Positions 32,677-41,773 of a stretch of 64,000 nt of DNA are shown here, in pieces. Made by a program: the position numbers and the translations under genes. Each line of letters opens with the position of its first letter. Position 1 is the first letter of the stretch. This DNA is from Terriglobales bacterium. Its GTDB lineage: Bacteria; Acidobacteriota; Terriglobia; Terriglobales; Acidobacteriaceae. The stretch lies in NCBI GenBank assembly GCA_025934735.1, contig JAICWP010000003.1, positions 62,001-126,000 on the forward strand. Direction: 5' to 3'. The notes below the pieces were generated by a model. That model did no database searches and was not told the origin of the DNA. It saw nothing but the letters and a program-made list of their open reading frames with translations.

Positions 32677-32764
32677 TTGATCGCAACCCGGGGATGCGGT
32701 TCGAGGACATTTGGGGCTGCCGGATTTTCAACCACCGGCAGCAGCTGACCGCACAAGGAACAAA

Positions 32765-34945
32765 ATGCGAATTTCGCGGCGAGAATTTATTCTCCGGAGC
32801 ACAGGAGTGGCGACTCTGGTTCTATCGCAGCGGCCGCTGCTCGCGGCAATACCGCCAATGGACTCGGCGGAAAATGGCAGCAGTCGCCCCTGGGAAATAA
32901 AAGTGGATGCTTCGCATCCGGCTCATTCCTTTGATCCCGACCAAGCGCTGGGCAGTTCCATGGATATCCTGCCCTACGGGACGGTGGATAAGGTCTATAC
33001 CGAGCCCGTTATCAAGGAGTGTTTGTCGGCCGGATGGGGGCCAATTACTTACCGGCAAAACACAGAACTCCAGATTGCCGCCTGGCACTGGAATCGCCAT
33101 GGAACCTGGAGCGATCCGGCCAGGCAGAGCGGCTATTTTACCGGCAGTTCTGAGCCGTTTGAGTTTCTGCGGCACTCTTACGGATACCCTTTACCGCGCC
33201 GTGGCAACACCCGCAACGGCGGCGCCGAACACGGCTACTCGCGGCTGACCGATGGCAATCCCAGTTCCTACTGGAAGAGCAATCCTTACCTGAGTAGCCG
33301 ATTCACCGGCGAAGGTGACGCGCTGCACCCGCAATGGGTGGTGATTGATTTGAACGCGGTGGAGCAGATCAGCGTTTTGCGCATTGCTTGGGAGGAACCC
33401 TTCGCGCGCCGCTACGAAGTGCAGTACTGGACCGGCGAACACGCCATGGACAAGCCTACCGAAGGCAAGTGGGCAGCCTTTTTGCAGGGGACCGTCGCAA
33501 ATGGGCAAGGCGGCACGGTGACCCTGAAACTTTCAGCTTTGCCGGTAGCGGCCAGGTTTCTGCGCATTTTGATGACCGAGTCGTCCGGCACCTGCAGCCC
33601 AAATAGTTCGAAGGACCCGCGCAATCGCGCAGGCTATGCCATCCGGGAGGTGTACGCCGGCAACCTCAATGATGCCGCCGAATTAGTAGACCTGGTGCAG
33701 CACCGGCCCGACCAGGGCCAGACTGCCACCTACTGCTCCTCAATTGACCCATGGCATTCGGCATCTGACCTGGATGAGCACGCCGGTGATCAGACCGGCT
33801 TTGACCTTTTTTTTACCAGCGGCATCACCAACCATCTGCCCGCAATGATTCCGGTGGCCATGCTCTACGGCACGCCGGAGGATTCAGCGGCGCAAATTGC
33901 CTATCTGAAGAAGCGCGGCTATCCCATTTCCTACGTTGAGATGGGGGAGGAGCCCGACGGCCAATATATGTTGCCGGAGGACTATGGCGCGCTATATCTG
34001 CAGTGGGCAACCGCCCTGCACAGCGTTGATCCCTCTCTGAAGCTGGGCGGCCCGGTGTTCCAGGGAGTGAACGAAGACATCAAGGTGTGGCCGGATGCGC
34101 AAGGGCGAACATCGTGGCTGGGGCGCTTTTTGGATTATCTCAAGACACACGGGCGAATAACCGACCTAGCGTTCATGTCGTTTGAGCATTATCCATTTCC
34201 GCCATGCGACGTCACCTGGTCCGACCTTTACCGTGAGCCGCAACTGGTGAGCCATATCCTGCAGGTGTGGCGCGACGATGGCCTGCCGGCAGACGTTCCT
34301 CTTATGAACACGGAGAGCAACGTCTCGTGGCAGCTGACGCAGCCGTTCACCGAGATATTCGCTGCGCTGTGGCTGGCGGACAGCGTGGGTGCGTTCCTGA
34401 CCGCCGGAGGAGCAGCTTACTATCATTCTCCCATTCAGCCCGAGCCACTGCGCTCCGGATGCCACGGCTGGACGACCTATGGGAACTTCGTGGCTGACGA
34501 AAATTTGAACATCCGCGCCCGCACCTCGCAGTACTTTGCCAGCCGCTTGATCAACCTGGAATGGGTGAAGCACGGCGCCGGGTTCCACCGGATTTTTCCT
34601 GCTGGCTGCGACTTGAAGGATGCCGCCGGGCACGTGCTGATCACGGCTTACGCGGTCGAACGCCCGGATAGAGAATGGTCGTTACTGCTGGTGAATCGTG
34701 ACCAGTCGAACGCGCACCCAGTCGTGCCCGTTTTTCACGATCAGAACGGCCACCCAATGCATTTGGGCGGACCGGTCAGAATGGCAAGCTTCGGCAGCGA
34801 GCACTACACCTGGCATTCCGATGGACCGAACAGCCGGCCCGATCCTGATGGCCCACCGTTGAGCACCACGGTAGATGCTGATGCGCACACCGTGTTCACA
34901 CTCCCCAAGGCATCGGTCACGGTGCTGCGGGGCAAAATGGGATAG
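32765..34945 (+). CDS. Secreted clan-A-like glycoside hydrolase with an inserted discoidin (F5/8 type C) module
   Basis: 726 aa. Tat-type signal RISRREFILRSTGVATLVLS. The first barrel segment (YTEPVIKECLSAGWGPITYR) is followed by a discoidin-like module at about residues 140-290: PQWVVIDLNAVEQISVLRIA, then RFLRILMTESSG. The barrel then resumes. VEMGEEPDGQY supplies a likely acid/base Glu and PLMNTESNVSW a likely nucleophile Glu, the spacing expected of clan GH-A retaining enzymes. The family (GH39, GH30, GH79 or new) cannot be fixed by eye. First gene of a polysaccharide-degradation stretch that continues with GH9. Start ATG with AAGGA upstream. Confidence 0.7.
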   Translation: MRISRREFILRSTGVATLVLSQRPLLAAIPPMDSAENGSSRPWEIKVDASHPAHSFDPDQALGSSMDILPYGTVDKVYTEPVIKECLSAGWGPITYRQNTELQIAAWHWNRHGTWSDPARQSGYFTGSSEPFEFLRHSYGYPLPRRGNTRNGGAEHGYSRLTDGNPSSYWKSNPYLSSRFTGEGDALHPQWVVIDLNAVEQISVLRIAWEEPFARRYEVQYWTGEHAMDKPTEGKWAAFLQGTVANGQGGTVTLKLSALPVAARFLRILMTESSGTCSPNSSKDPRNRAGYAIREVYAGNLNDAAELVDLVQHRPDQGQTATYCSSIDPWHSASDLDEHAGDQTGFDLFFTSGITNHLPAMIPVAMLYGTPEDSAAQIAYLKKRGYPISYVEMGEEPDGQYMLPEDYGALYLQWATALHSVDPSLKLGGPVFQGVNEDIKVWPDAQGRTSWLGRFLDYLKTHGRITDLAFMSFEHYPFPPCDVTWSDLYREPQLVSHILQVWRDDGLPADVPLMNTESNVSWQLTQPFTEIFAALWLADSVGAFLTAGGAAYYHSPIQPEPLRSGCHGWTTYGNFVADENLNIRARTSQYFASRLINLEWVKHGAGFHRIFPAGCDLKDAAGHVLITAYAVERPDREWSLLLVNRDQSNAHPVVPVFHDQNGHPMHLGGPVRMASFGSEHYTWHSDGPNSRPDPDGPPLSTTVDADAHTVFTLPKASVTVLRGKMG

Positions 34946-35055
34946 CGCGATCATGTGCGCTGAGCGGCTTTCTCTTATTCATCCCCACGTTTAGGGTTTC
35001 AACATCTTGCGGTGGAAGCTTGAAACGGGCAGGTTTTAACTCTGAAGGAGCGGTA

Positions 35056-36896
35056 ATGCGGCGATTATTTCTGTGCATACTGTTGCTTGCAGCTTCGCTG
35101 TTGGCAAGCGCGGACACCCGGGAACTGAAGATCCTCACCAACCACGTTGGTTATGAGGCTACAGGTCCAAAGCATGCGGTCATTCTGGGCCACCCGGACG
35201 ACACCATATCCGGTTGCGCGCTGAAAGAGGACGGCACGGACCGGCAGGTGTTCAGCGCGGACGCCCATGCGGCTGGCCCGGTTAAGAAATGGCGCGACTG
35301 GAACTTCTGGACTTTCGATTTTGATCCAGTGAGCGCGGAAGGCAAGTACTACCTGCAGTGCGCCAGCAATCGCGGCAGTATCCGTTCTTATCCTTTTGTG
35401 ATTCAGCGCGATCTGCTGGAGCGAAGCACGCTTTCCGACGTCATTTACTACTTCAAAGAGGAGCGCAGCACCGGGGCCATGGACCAGGCGGACCGCCATT
35501 TGCATTTTGCGGGCGGCAAGGAGGGTACGCTGGACGCGCACGGCGGATGGTGGGATGCCACCGGCGACTACGGCAAGCATTTGTCGCATCTTTCCTTCTC
35601 CACCTACTTCAACCCGCAGCAGATTCCATTAGTCGTTTATTCCCTGCTGAAAAGCTACGAGCAACTGCACCGCCGCGGACAGCCGTACGCGATCCGCTAC
35701 GAGGACCGATTGCTGGACGAGGCCATGTTTGGCGCCGACTACCTAGTGCGGATGAAGGATCCGGCAGGCTCGTTCTACCGCTCCGTTTCTTCGGAGGAGG
35801 TGCACCAGAGCCGGAGGGACGGAAGGTGGCGGGGGAGATGAAGGCTTTCGGGATTTTCAATTCCCCGGAGAAGCGATCGGGGATCGTGGAAAACGCAAAG
35901 AACGACCTGGAGTATGAGGTGAGCTATCGTTCGGGCGGCGGGGTCGCCATCGCGGCCCTTGCTATGGCCAGCACCTACCCGGTCTCTGGTGAATTTCACC
36001 GCGCCGACTACCTCAAAGCGGCGGAAGACGCATTCGACTACCTGGAGAAAAACAACCCTCGCCTGACCAACGACGGCAAAGAAAACATAGTGGATGATTA
36101 CTGCGCGCTCGCTGCGGCAACGGAACTCTTCCGTGCTACACACAACCCGCGTTACAAAGCGGCCGCCGACAGCCGCGCACACAGCCTGATGTCGCGCCTG
36201 GTCAGCAGCGACGACTATAAAAATTACTGGCGCGCCGACGATGGCACCCGGCCATTCTTCCACGCCTCGGATGCCGGATTTCCCGCCGTGAGCCTGCTCT
36301 ACTATGCGGAAATTGCCGACGCGGATACGCGGCGCGAGGTGCTGCAAGCAGCACGTAAATCGCTGGAATTCCAGCTGGCACTGGACCGCGAGGTGAACAA
36401 CCCCTTCGATTACGCCCGCCAGCTGGTGCAGGATAAAACGGGAGCGCGCCGCACCAGCTTCTTTTTCCCGCACAACTCTGACGCCGCTCCCTGGTGGCAG
36501 GGAGAGAACGCGCGGCTGGCATCGTTGGCCGCGGCGGCCACCCTGGCTTCAACGCATTTCCCGCAGGATGCGGCATTCCAGGGGCGGCTGCAAGCTTTCG
36601 CCGCCAACCAGCTTAACTGGATATTGGGGCTGAACCCGTTCGATTCCTGCATGCTGAACGGTGTGGGCCATAACAATCCGCAGTACATGTTTTTTGATTC
36701 CTGGGAGTTCACCAACGCACCGGGCGGAATTTCCAACGGCATCACCAGCGGGTTCAAGGATGAGGAAGGCATTGACTACGAGCTGACCTGGCGGCAGACC
36801 GGGGCTGACAACGACTGGCGCTGGACCGAGCAGTGGCTGCCGCACGCCGCCTGGTACCTGCTCGCAGTTTCGGCGCAGGTGGGGGAGGCGCAGTGA
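35056..36896 (+). pseudogene. Glycoside hydrolase family 9 gene split by a frameshift
   Basis: Two reading frames make one GH9 protein. 35056 to about 35793 gives signal peptide MRRLFLCILLLAASLLASA, an N-terminal Ig-like domain (LTNHVGYEATGPKHAVIL) and the catalytic start GGWWDATGDYGKHLS with the Asp pair. The rest, about 35800-36896, is in the next frame: PEGRKVAGEMKAFGI onward, LNWILGLNPFDSCMLNGVG, and the acid Glu in WRWTEQWLPHAAWYLL. Adding one G at the ggaggagg run near 35793 would restore continuity (SVSSGGGAPEPEG). GH9 enzymes are cellulases or related endo-glucanases. A strong ribosome binding site (AAGGAG) precedes 35056. Either a sequencing indel or a recent inactivation. Confidence 0.82.
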
Positions 36897-37425
36897 CGCC
36901 AACTACAACCATCGCCGCGTGATGTACATCACTGACCAGCGAACCACGTTCCCGTAAAAACATGGGAGCGCATGGCGGGTGTGGGCAAAATCGGCACCAT
37001 AATTCTGTTGCTGGTCCTTTGTGCGCCCGCAGCCGCGCGGCTGTCGCGGCATTCCGTTTCCGGGCGGTTCAGCCTTTCGGGGTGGCTGATGAGCGTTTGT
37101 CACCACCGCCAGCCCTCGCGGGGCACCCATCGCCGCAGTTCTCACCGTCCCGAAGAACCCCTGAACGCGTTGCTTGAACAGCAGCGCCGGAGCGAATTGA
37201 GCTGCGGCGCGACCTGCTCGGCAGCCCCGGCGCACAGTCGGTTCGTGATTCCTGCTTTCATCCTTCCTCTTGTAGTCGGCGAAAAGGCTGGCGCCATGAT
37301 TGATCCCGCCTTTCTCTGTACGTTCCTGATCTGATTTCAGTTTTGCCTCTGGTCGCACGCGACGGGCTTTGCCGCCGCACCATAATAATTCGGTTTCATG
37401 CAAAAACCATTTTACGGAGCCAGAT
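36897..37425. other. 529-base gap with at most a weak small open frame
   Basis: Lies between GH9 and the cNMP-domain gene, all plus strand. An open frame at 36972-37334 (120 codons) starts with an N-terminal hydrophobic segment (GTIILLLVLCAPAAA) and has GGGAG upstream, but its remaining sequence is Arg/His/Ser-rich with no domain character. I treat it as doubtful. No tRNA or terminator was seen. Confidence 0.4.
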
Positions 37426-37947
37426 ATGAATTCTCTGAACCATGATTCGAATGAAGCACCCGAGGTGACCTCCAAGGTTGTGCAACGCACCAGGCTGTTG
37501 GAAGGCCTGAACGGCATAGCGTATCCCATCGAGCGGGAAGCAGGGTCCATCCTGCTCTGCGAAGGCGAAAGCGGGGGCATCTTCCTGCTCTGCCGTGGCA
37601 AGGCGCGCCTGACCATGTATTCGCGAACCGGGGAGAAGCTGGCCTTTCGCACGGTGGGTCCGGGATACCTGATCGGATTGCCGGCCAGCATGCGCCAGCA
37701 ACCGTACAATTTCACGGCGGAGTTGCTGGAGGATTCACAAGTGGCTTTTATCCGCAACCAGGACATCCCCACGCTGCTGCGGCGGCGCAGCGACCTGTGC
37801 TTCCGGGTGGTGCAGACACTAAGTCACGAGCTCAGGCGGTTGCAGCGGGCGGCCGTCCCGCCGGGCCCCCGGGTGCGCAGGGCAGCCCTGAAAGTGCTGG
37901 AAACGCCGGCATGGAGCCCTGCCAACAACAACGGTACGGTGAACTGA
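37426..37947 (+). CDS. Cyclic-nucleotide-binding-domain protein lacking a helix-turn-helix
   Basis: 173 aa. The cNMP fold of Crp/Fnr regulators spans about residues 20-130: YPIEREAGSILLCEGESGGIFLL, GKARLTMYSRTGEKL and GPGYLIGLPASM. A C-helix-like segment (VVQTLSHELRRLQRA) follows. Crp-type proteins then continue with about 70 residues of winged HTH; here only RVRRAALKVLE remains before the stop. The phosphate-binding Arg-Thr/Ser pair is not evident, so the ligand may be something other than cAMP. A GGAG site precedes the ATG. It may be a degraded regulator or a stand-alone sensor. Confidence 0.75.
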   Translation: MNSLNHDSNEAPEVTSKVVQRTRLLEGLNGIAYPIEREAGSILLCEGESGGIFLLCRGKARLTMYSRTGEKLAFRTVGPGYLIGLPASMRQQPYNFTAELLEDSQVAFIRNQDIPTLLRRRSDLCFRVVQTLSHELRRLQRAAVPPGPRVRRAALKVLETPAWSPANNNGTVN

Positions 37948-37974
37948 CTCCGGCCTGCACCGCGCAGGCTGGAG
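37948..37974. terminator. Hairpin between convergent genes
   Basis: Stem ctccggcctgc / gcaggctggag with one mismatch and a five-base loop, in the 39-base gap between the cNMP-domain gene and the GH2 gene. There is no T-run on either side, so terminator function is uncertain. Confidence 0.35.
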
Positions 37975-37986
37975 CCAGCGAACAAA

Positions 37987-40719
37987 TTAGGGGATCGCAG
38001 TCAGCTTTTTGGGCACGTTGTAGCCTTCGATCCTCAGCGCCGGAGCCGAACCGCCCAACTGCGAGGCCGCAAAATGGGCTTCGAGGGTGCGCGATTGGTG
38101 CGGGAACAACGTGATGTCATTGTCGTCGTAGGTGATGGGCAGAAGTTCATCCCCATCCAAGCCCTTGGTGACTTCCGCCCGGATGAAGAACGCAATTCGG
38201 CGGGAGTTGTTGGTGAGCGTGATTTTGGCGGTACGCTGGTCGGTCCCGGTCGAGGTCACGCTTACCCCTAGGGGCGTGGATGGCATTTTGTTCAGCGCGG
38301 TCAGATCGGCCCACTTCACCAGTTTGGTGACGAACTGGTCGTCGTTGCTGGGGGGCCCCAGGTCATCGTCGGTAGTGGATTCCCAATAAACATTCTCGGC
38401 CAGTTGGTTCCCGTCAGCGCCGGTCAGGTCGCAGCGCACAAAATAGGCTGAGCTGAGGCCAGCGATGCGTGGGATTTCCAGCGCCGTCACGGAAGAATAG
38501 GCAGGCACATTGATACTGCCTGCTTCCTTCACCAACTTGCGGGTTCCGTCAATGTTATAGAAGGCGACCGTAGCCTTCACATTCTCTAAAGGTTGGCTGG
38601 TCTGATTGACCGCATAGACATGCGCGGTAGAGCGGTCGCCGGGAGCGTAGTAGTCCCACACTATGCTGACCGGCTGCATCGCTTTCTTGGCACCGAAATA
38701 GCCTCCGCCCTGCTTAAAATAGTAGTCGAACAAATGTCCGAAGAAAGAGGGCCAGGGATTGGCCATCATCCAGTGCATCACCATCTTGCGGTTTGACCAG
38801 TGCGTTGCGTACGTCTCGTATTGCGAGCGGACGTCCTCGTAGTATGCCGCCTGCGCCTTCTTCTCTAAATCCTCTAAATTGTCGGAGGGCCCATAGCGGT
38901 GGTCGAGGGCACGGCGGATATTAGCCAGAGTGCTATTACCGTCCTCGTTCCCGCCGGCATGGAAGAACCAGTACTCGTTGGGTGGCCAGAGCTTGTCCGA
39001 GGGAATAAATTTCTTCAGACTGTCGAGAGGAGGGATGGTTTCATTGTCGCCTTCCTCGGCGGACGATCCGCGCGCCGGACCGTATTTGTCGCTGAACCAG
39101 TAATAGGGAGGCCGCCACACGTACGGCCCAAGCATGTGAATGCCGCTCCAGAAGCGGTTGCGCTCCGCTACCGTGTCCACTATGGCGTCCTGCCAGTGCA
39201 GTTCCTTTTCGATCTGGTGATAGTCATTGAGCACCGGATCGGGAGGCAGGCCGTCGCTGCCGTTGGCCCACATCACCACCGAAGGATGAGAGCGCAGCTC
39301 ATAGAGGCGGGCGCGCAAGCTGGCTCGCGCCACCCACTGGTCTTCGGCGCTCCAGGTATTCCAGTGCTCCCACTGCATGCAGCACATCCAGCCCAGCATG
39401 ATGGGGACGCCTTCGCGATCGGCGCGCTCGATCATGGTGTCGTCGGCGATTTTCAGCTCCCAGCGCACCAGGTTGAGGCCCAGGTCCTTGATGTAGAGCA
39501 TCATGGCGGCATCACGTGCCGGGTCATTCTTGAACAGCAGGTCGGGAGAGTAGGCGCCGCCACGTATCAGGTAGTCGCGCCCGTTGATCTGCATGTAGAA
39601 GTTGCCGCCGCCGCTGCCGATGTTGGGGAAGCTGTTGTCATTATCGCGGCGCTGCGTGATCTGGCGGATGCCGAAGTCAATGCCCTGCTCGTCGGAAGTG
39701 CTGCCGTTCACGGTGAAATCGAGCTTCAGGTGGTAAAGGTTGGGCTTGCCCCAGCGGTAGGGCCACCACAGGTCAGGATCGGGGACGGAGAGCTGCGCCA
39801 CCTCTTGCGGCGTGAAGGACACTTCCGTTGTCCCCGTCGGCACCAGCGAGACCGGCTTCTCAAAGGTGATGGTCTGCTTGCCACTCCGGGTAATTTCTCC
39901 GCGCAGCACGCCGGAAACGTGCTTATCACTATGGTTGGTGAGATCGCAGTAAACAGTGAGCGCGGCCGGGGTGGTGGCGGGCAGCGGCAGGTCCGTTCTC
40001 ACATAAGGATGGCGGATGGTGACGGCACCGGTGGCGCTGAGTAACACGCGCTTCCAGACACCGGCATTGCGGTCAGGAACGAACGGAATATTGATGTGGT
40101 GGGCGGGGTCGTGATAACCGATGTACTTCCAGTTAATCCAGTCCAGCCAGCTATCGGCTAGTTCGACAGGATGATTCCCCACCACAACACCTTCCTCGTT
40201 CAGCAGGCCTCTTTCCGGGGTAACTTTGACGGCCAGGACATTCTCACTGCCGGACTGGATTTCATTGCTCACGTCGAACTCGAAGCGGTTATACATGCCG
40301 GCCACCTGCGAGTTGTTGGCGATCTTGTGGCCATTGAGCCAGACGTCAGCACGGTAGTTGATGCCCTTGAAGATAAGCGTGTAAACCTGCCGGCCCGCCG
40401 GCGCGGTGAAGGTAGTGCGATACCACCAGTCCTGCTTCCACAGGTCGCCCGGCTGGGTGAGATTCATGCCGTAGTAAAGGTCTTTGTACACGCCGTTATC
40501 TTCCAGCACCTGCAACACGGTGGCCGGCATGTGCCGGACGGCATACCACTTTGAGGCGTCAAAACCAGGCTGCGAGACTTGCGCCTCACCGCCGGTAACA
40601 TTCTGGGCGGAAGCCATGCGCCAGCCGGTGGCAAGTTCCGTCACATCGGAAGATTGGGCGGCAAACCCGGGTAAGGCGAATAAAGCCAGCAGAAGGGCGA
40701 GGGCGAAGTTTCGTTTCAT
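37987..40719 (-). CDS. Secreted GH2 exo-beta-D-glucosaminidase-like enzyme
   Basis: 910 aa. Signal peptide MKRNFALALLLALFALPGFAA. An N-terminal jelly-roll domain (WYRTTFTAPAGRQVYTLIFK and DVWLNGHKIAN) and Ig-like domain precede the barrel (NGRDYLIRGGAYSPDLLF). Landmarks match the CsxA-type subgroup: SVVMWANGSDGLPPD with Asp at the acid/base position, AEEGDNETIPPLDSLKKF as the probable nucleophile loop, and HWMMANPWPSFFGHLFDYYF. These suggest release of glucosamine from chitosan or oligosaccharides; a mannosidase role is also possible. Convergent with the plus-strand polysaccharide genes, so not co-transcribed. Confidence 0.82.
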   Translation of the reverse strand: MKRNFALALLLALFALPGFAAQSSDVTELATGWRMASAQNVTGGEAQVSQPGFDASKWYAVRHMPATVLQVLEDNGVYKDLYYGMNLTQPGDLWKQDWWYRTTFTAPAGRQVYTLIFKGINYRADVWLNGHKIANNSQVAGMYNRFEFDVSNEIQSGSENVLAVKVTPERGLLNEEGVVVGNHPVELADSWLDWINWKYIGYHDPAHHINIPFVPDRNAGVWKRVLLSATGAVTIRHPYVRTDLPLPATTPAALTVYCDLTNHSDKHVSGVLRGEITRSGKQTITFEKPVSLVPTGTTEVSFTPQEVAQLSVPDPDLWWPYRWGKPNLYHLKLDFTVNGSTSDEQGIDFGIRQITQRRDNDNSFPNIGSGGGNFYMQINGRDYLIRGGAYSPDLLFKNDPARDAAMMLYIKDLGLNLVRWELKIADDTMIERADREGVPIMLGWMCCMQWEHWNTWSAEDQWVARASLRARLYELRSHPSVVMWANGSDGLPPDPVLNDYHQIEKELHWQDAIVDTVAERNRFWSGIHMLGPYVWRPPYYWFSDKYGPARGSSAEEGDNETIPPLDSLKKFIPSDKLWPPNEYWFFHAGGNEDGNSTLANIRRALDHRYGPSDNLEDLEKKAQAAYYEDVRSQYETYATHWSNRKMVMHWMMANPWPSFFGHLFDYYFKQGGGYFGAKKAMQPVSIVWDYYAPGDRSTAHVYAVNQTSQPLENVKATVAFYNIDGTRKLVKEAGSINVPAYSSVTALEIPRIAGLSSAYFVRCDLTGADGNQLAENVYWESTTDDDLGPPSNDDQFVTKLVKWADLTALNKMPSTPLGVSVTSTGTDQRTAKITLTNNSRRIAFFIRAEVTKGLDGDELLPITYDDNDITLFPHQSRTLEAHFAASQLGGSAPALRIEGYNVPKKLTAIP

Positions 40720-40850
40720 TTCTTTTGACCACCAGAATGAATTGTTCGAAACAGAACGAAACTACTCTAGGCTCGCCGGGGCGCAGGCGCAAGTGTGTTG
40801 CTGTTCTTGCACCAAGGATGCAAGAGTTTTCGGGATGTCCCCCAACCAAT

Positions 40851-40881
40851 AAAGAAAAAGGCCGCGCCCTGGGCGCGGCCT
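40851..40881 (-). terminator. Rho-independent terminator downstream of skp
   Basis: On the minus strand ggccgcgccc / gggcgcggcc with a short loop, followed by a T-run (complement of aaaaagg). It lies 24 bases after the skp stop. Confidence 0.87.
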
Positions 40882-40905
40882 GGATCGCGGAGAAATAACC
40901 GCCGT

Positions 40906-41583
40906 TTAGCGCTGCGGCTTCGCGGGAGTTTTTACTCCGGTTGGACGCGGGGCGGAAGGCAATCCACCCGTGGTTGGCGCTGCCGGCGGAGCAGCCACGC
41001 CCGAGACCGTGTTGTACTGCTCCACGATGGCCTTGGTCAGGTCAGTGGAAGCACCCGCCCACAGCACGGGGCTGTTCTGGTTGGAAACGTCGAGCACCAG
41101 CGCGTAACCGTTGCCCTTGGCGTATTTGTCCAACACCTGCATCATCTTCTGGCCAATGCGTTGCAGAACATCGTTCTGCTGGCCCTGGAAATCGGTTTGG
41201 GCATCCTCCAGGTTGCGCTGCAGCTCTTTCTGTTTGGTTTCAATGCTGCGGACCAGGTTCGCGCGGGCCACGTCGTTGAGCTTGTCGCCTTGGGTGTTGA
41301 GCTGCTTTTTGAGGTTATCCACCTCGTCGTTCATGCCCTTGAGCTCGGCCTGCTTGGGCTCGAACTTTTTGGAGAGCGCCTGGAAATCGCGCTGGCCCTC
41401 ATTGCTGGCCAGGATTGCCTGCTGCATGTTGATGATGCCGATCTTTCCGACCGGCGATGCGGCGGTGGCGGGAATGGACGGGGCGTCGGCCGCTGGTTTA
41501 GGAGCAGCGCTGCTGCTTTGACCCAGTGCCATCACCGACAGAACTACTACCGCCAGTGTGAAAGGTGCGAACTTGCTGTTCAT
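40906..41583 (-). CDS. skp: Periplasmic chaperone Skp (OmpH family)
   Basis: 225 aa. Signal segment MNSKFAPFTLAVVVLSVMALG. The OmpH core starts KIGIINMQQAILASNEGQRD and runs into a long charged coiled coil (LSKKFEPKQAELKGMNDEVD). It ends with YALVLDVSNQNSPVLWAG, where the family folds back into its beta body. A Pro/Ala-rich tail of about 35 residues follows. It chaperones outer-membrane proteins for the BAM complex. It is downstream of bamA on the same strand, and has its own promoter (see 41737-41765). Confidence 0.92.
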   Translation of the reverse strand: MNSKFAPFTLAVVVLSVMALGQSSSAAPKPAADAPSIPATAASPVGKIGIINMQQAILASNEGQRDFQALSKKFEPKQAELKGMNDEVDNLKKQLNTQGDKLNDVARANLVRSIETKQKELQRNLEDAQTDFQGQQNDVLQRIGQKMMQVLDKYAKGNGYALVLDVSNQNSPVLWAGASTDLTKAIVEQYNTVSGVAAPPAAPTTGGLPSAPRPTGVKTPAKPQR

Positions 41584-41736
41584 TGGTAGGTTTGAACTCC
41601 TTGGAAGTCGTTTCCGGGAACGCGTCGAAAAGGCAGATTATCAATGGAGAGGATTTCATCCCGTCTGCTCACGCCGAAATGTCCGTTGTTTTGAACTCGG
41701 CAACCAACTGAGGTTTTCCCGGCCTTTGTGCGTCTC

Positions 41737-41765
41737 ATTATAGGGTCAGGTTTGTCCAGCGTCAA
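41737..41765 (-). promoter_or_regulatory. Strong sigma-70-type promoter of skp
   Basis: On the minus strand TTGACG, a 17-base spacer and TATAAT. The -35 lies nine bases past the bamA stop. It gives skp an independent transcript with a leader of about 147 bases. Confidence 0.75.
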
Positions 41766-41773
41766 ACAGCTGC

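Noticed and set aside
36972-37334. 120-codon frame with signal-like N-terminus
   Set aside because: The hydrophobic start and GGGAG are suggestive, but the rest lacks a domain. Kept only as a remark under the gap entry.
36903-37772. 289-codon minus-strand frame next to GH9
   Set aside because: Overlaps the cNMP-domain gene in antisense and shows no family features.
38899-40044. 381-codon plus-strand open frame opposite GH2
   Set aside because: Antisense to a GH2 gene with intact motifs; no ribosome binding site or domain.
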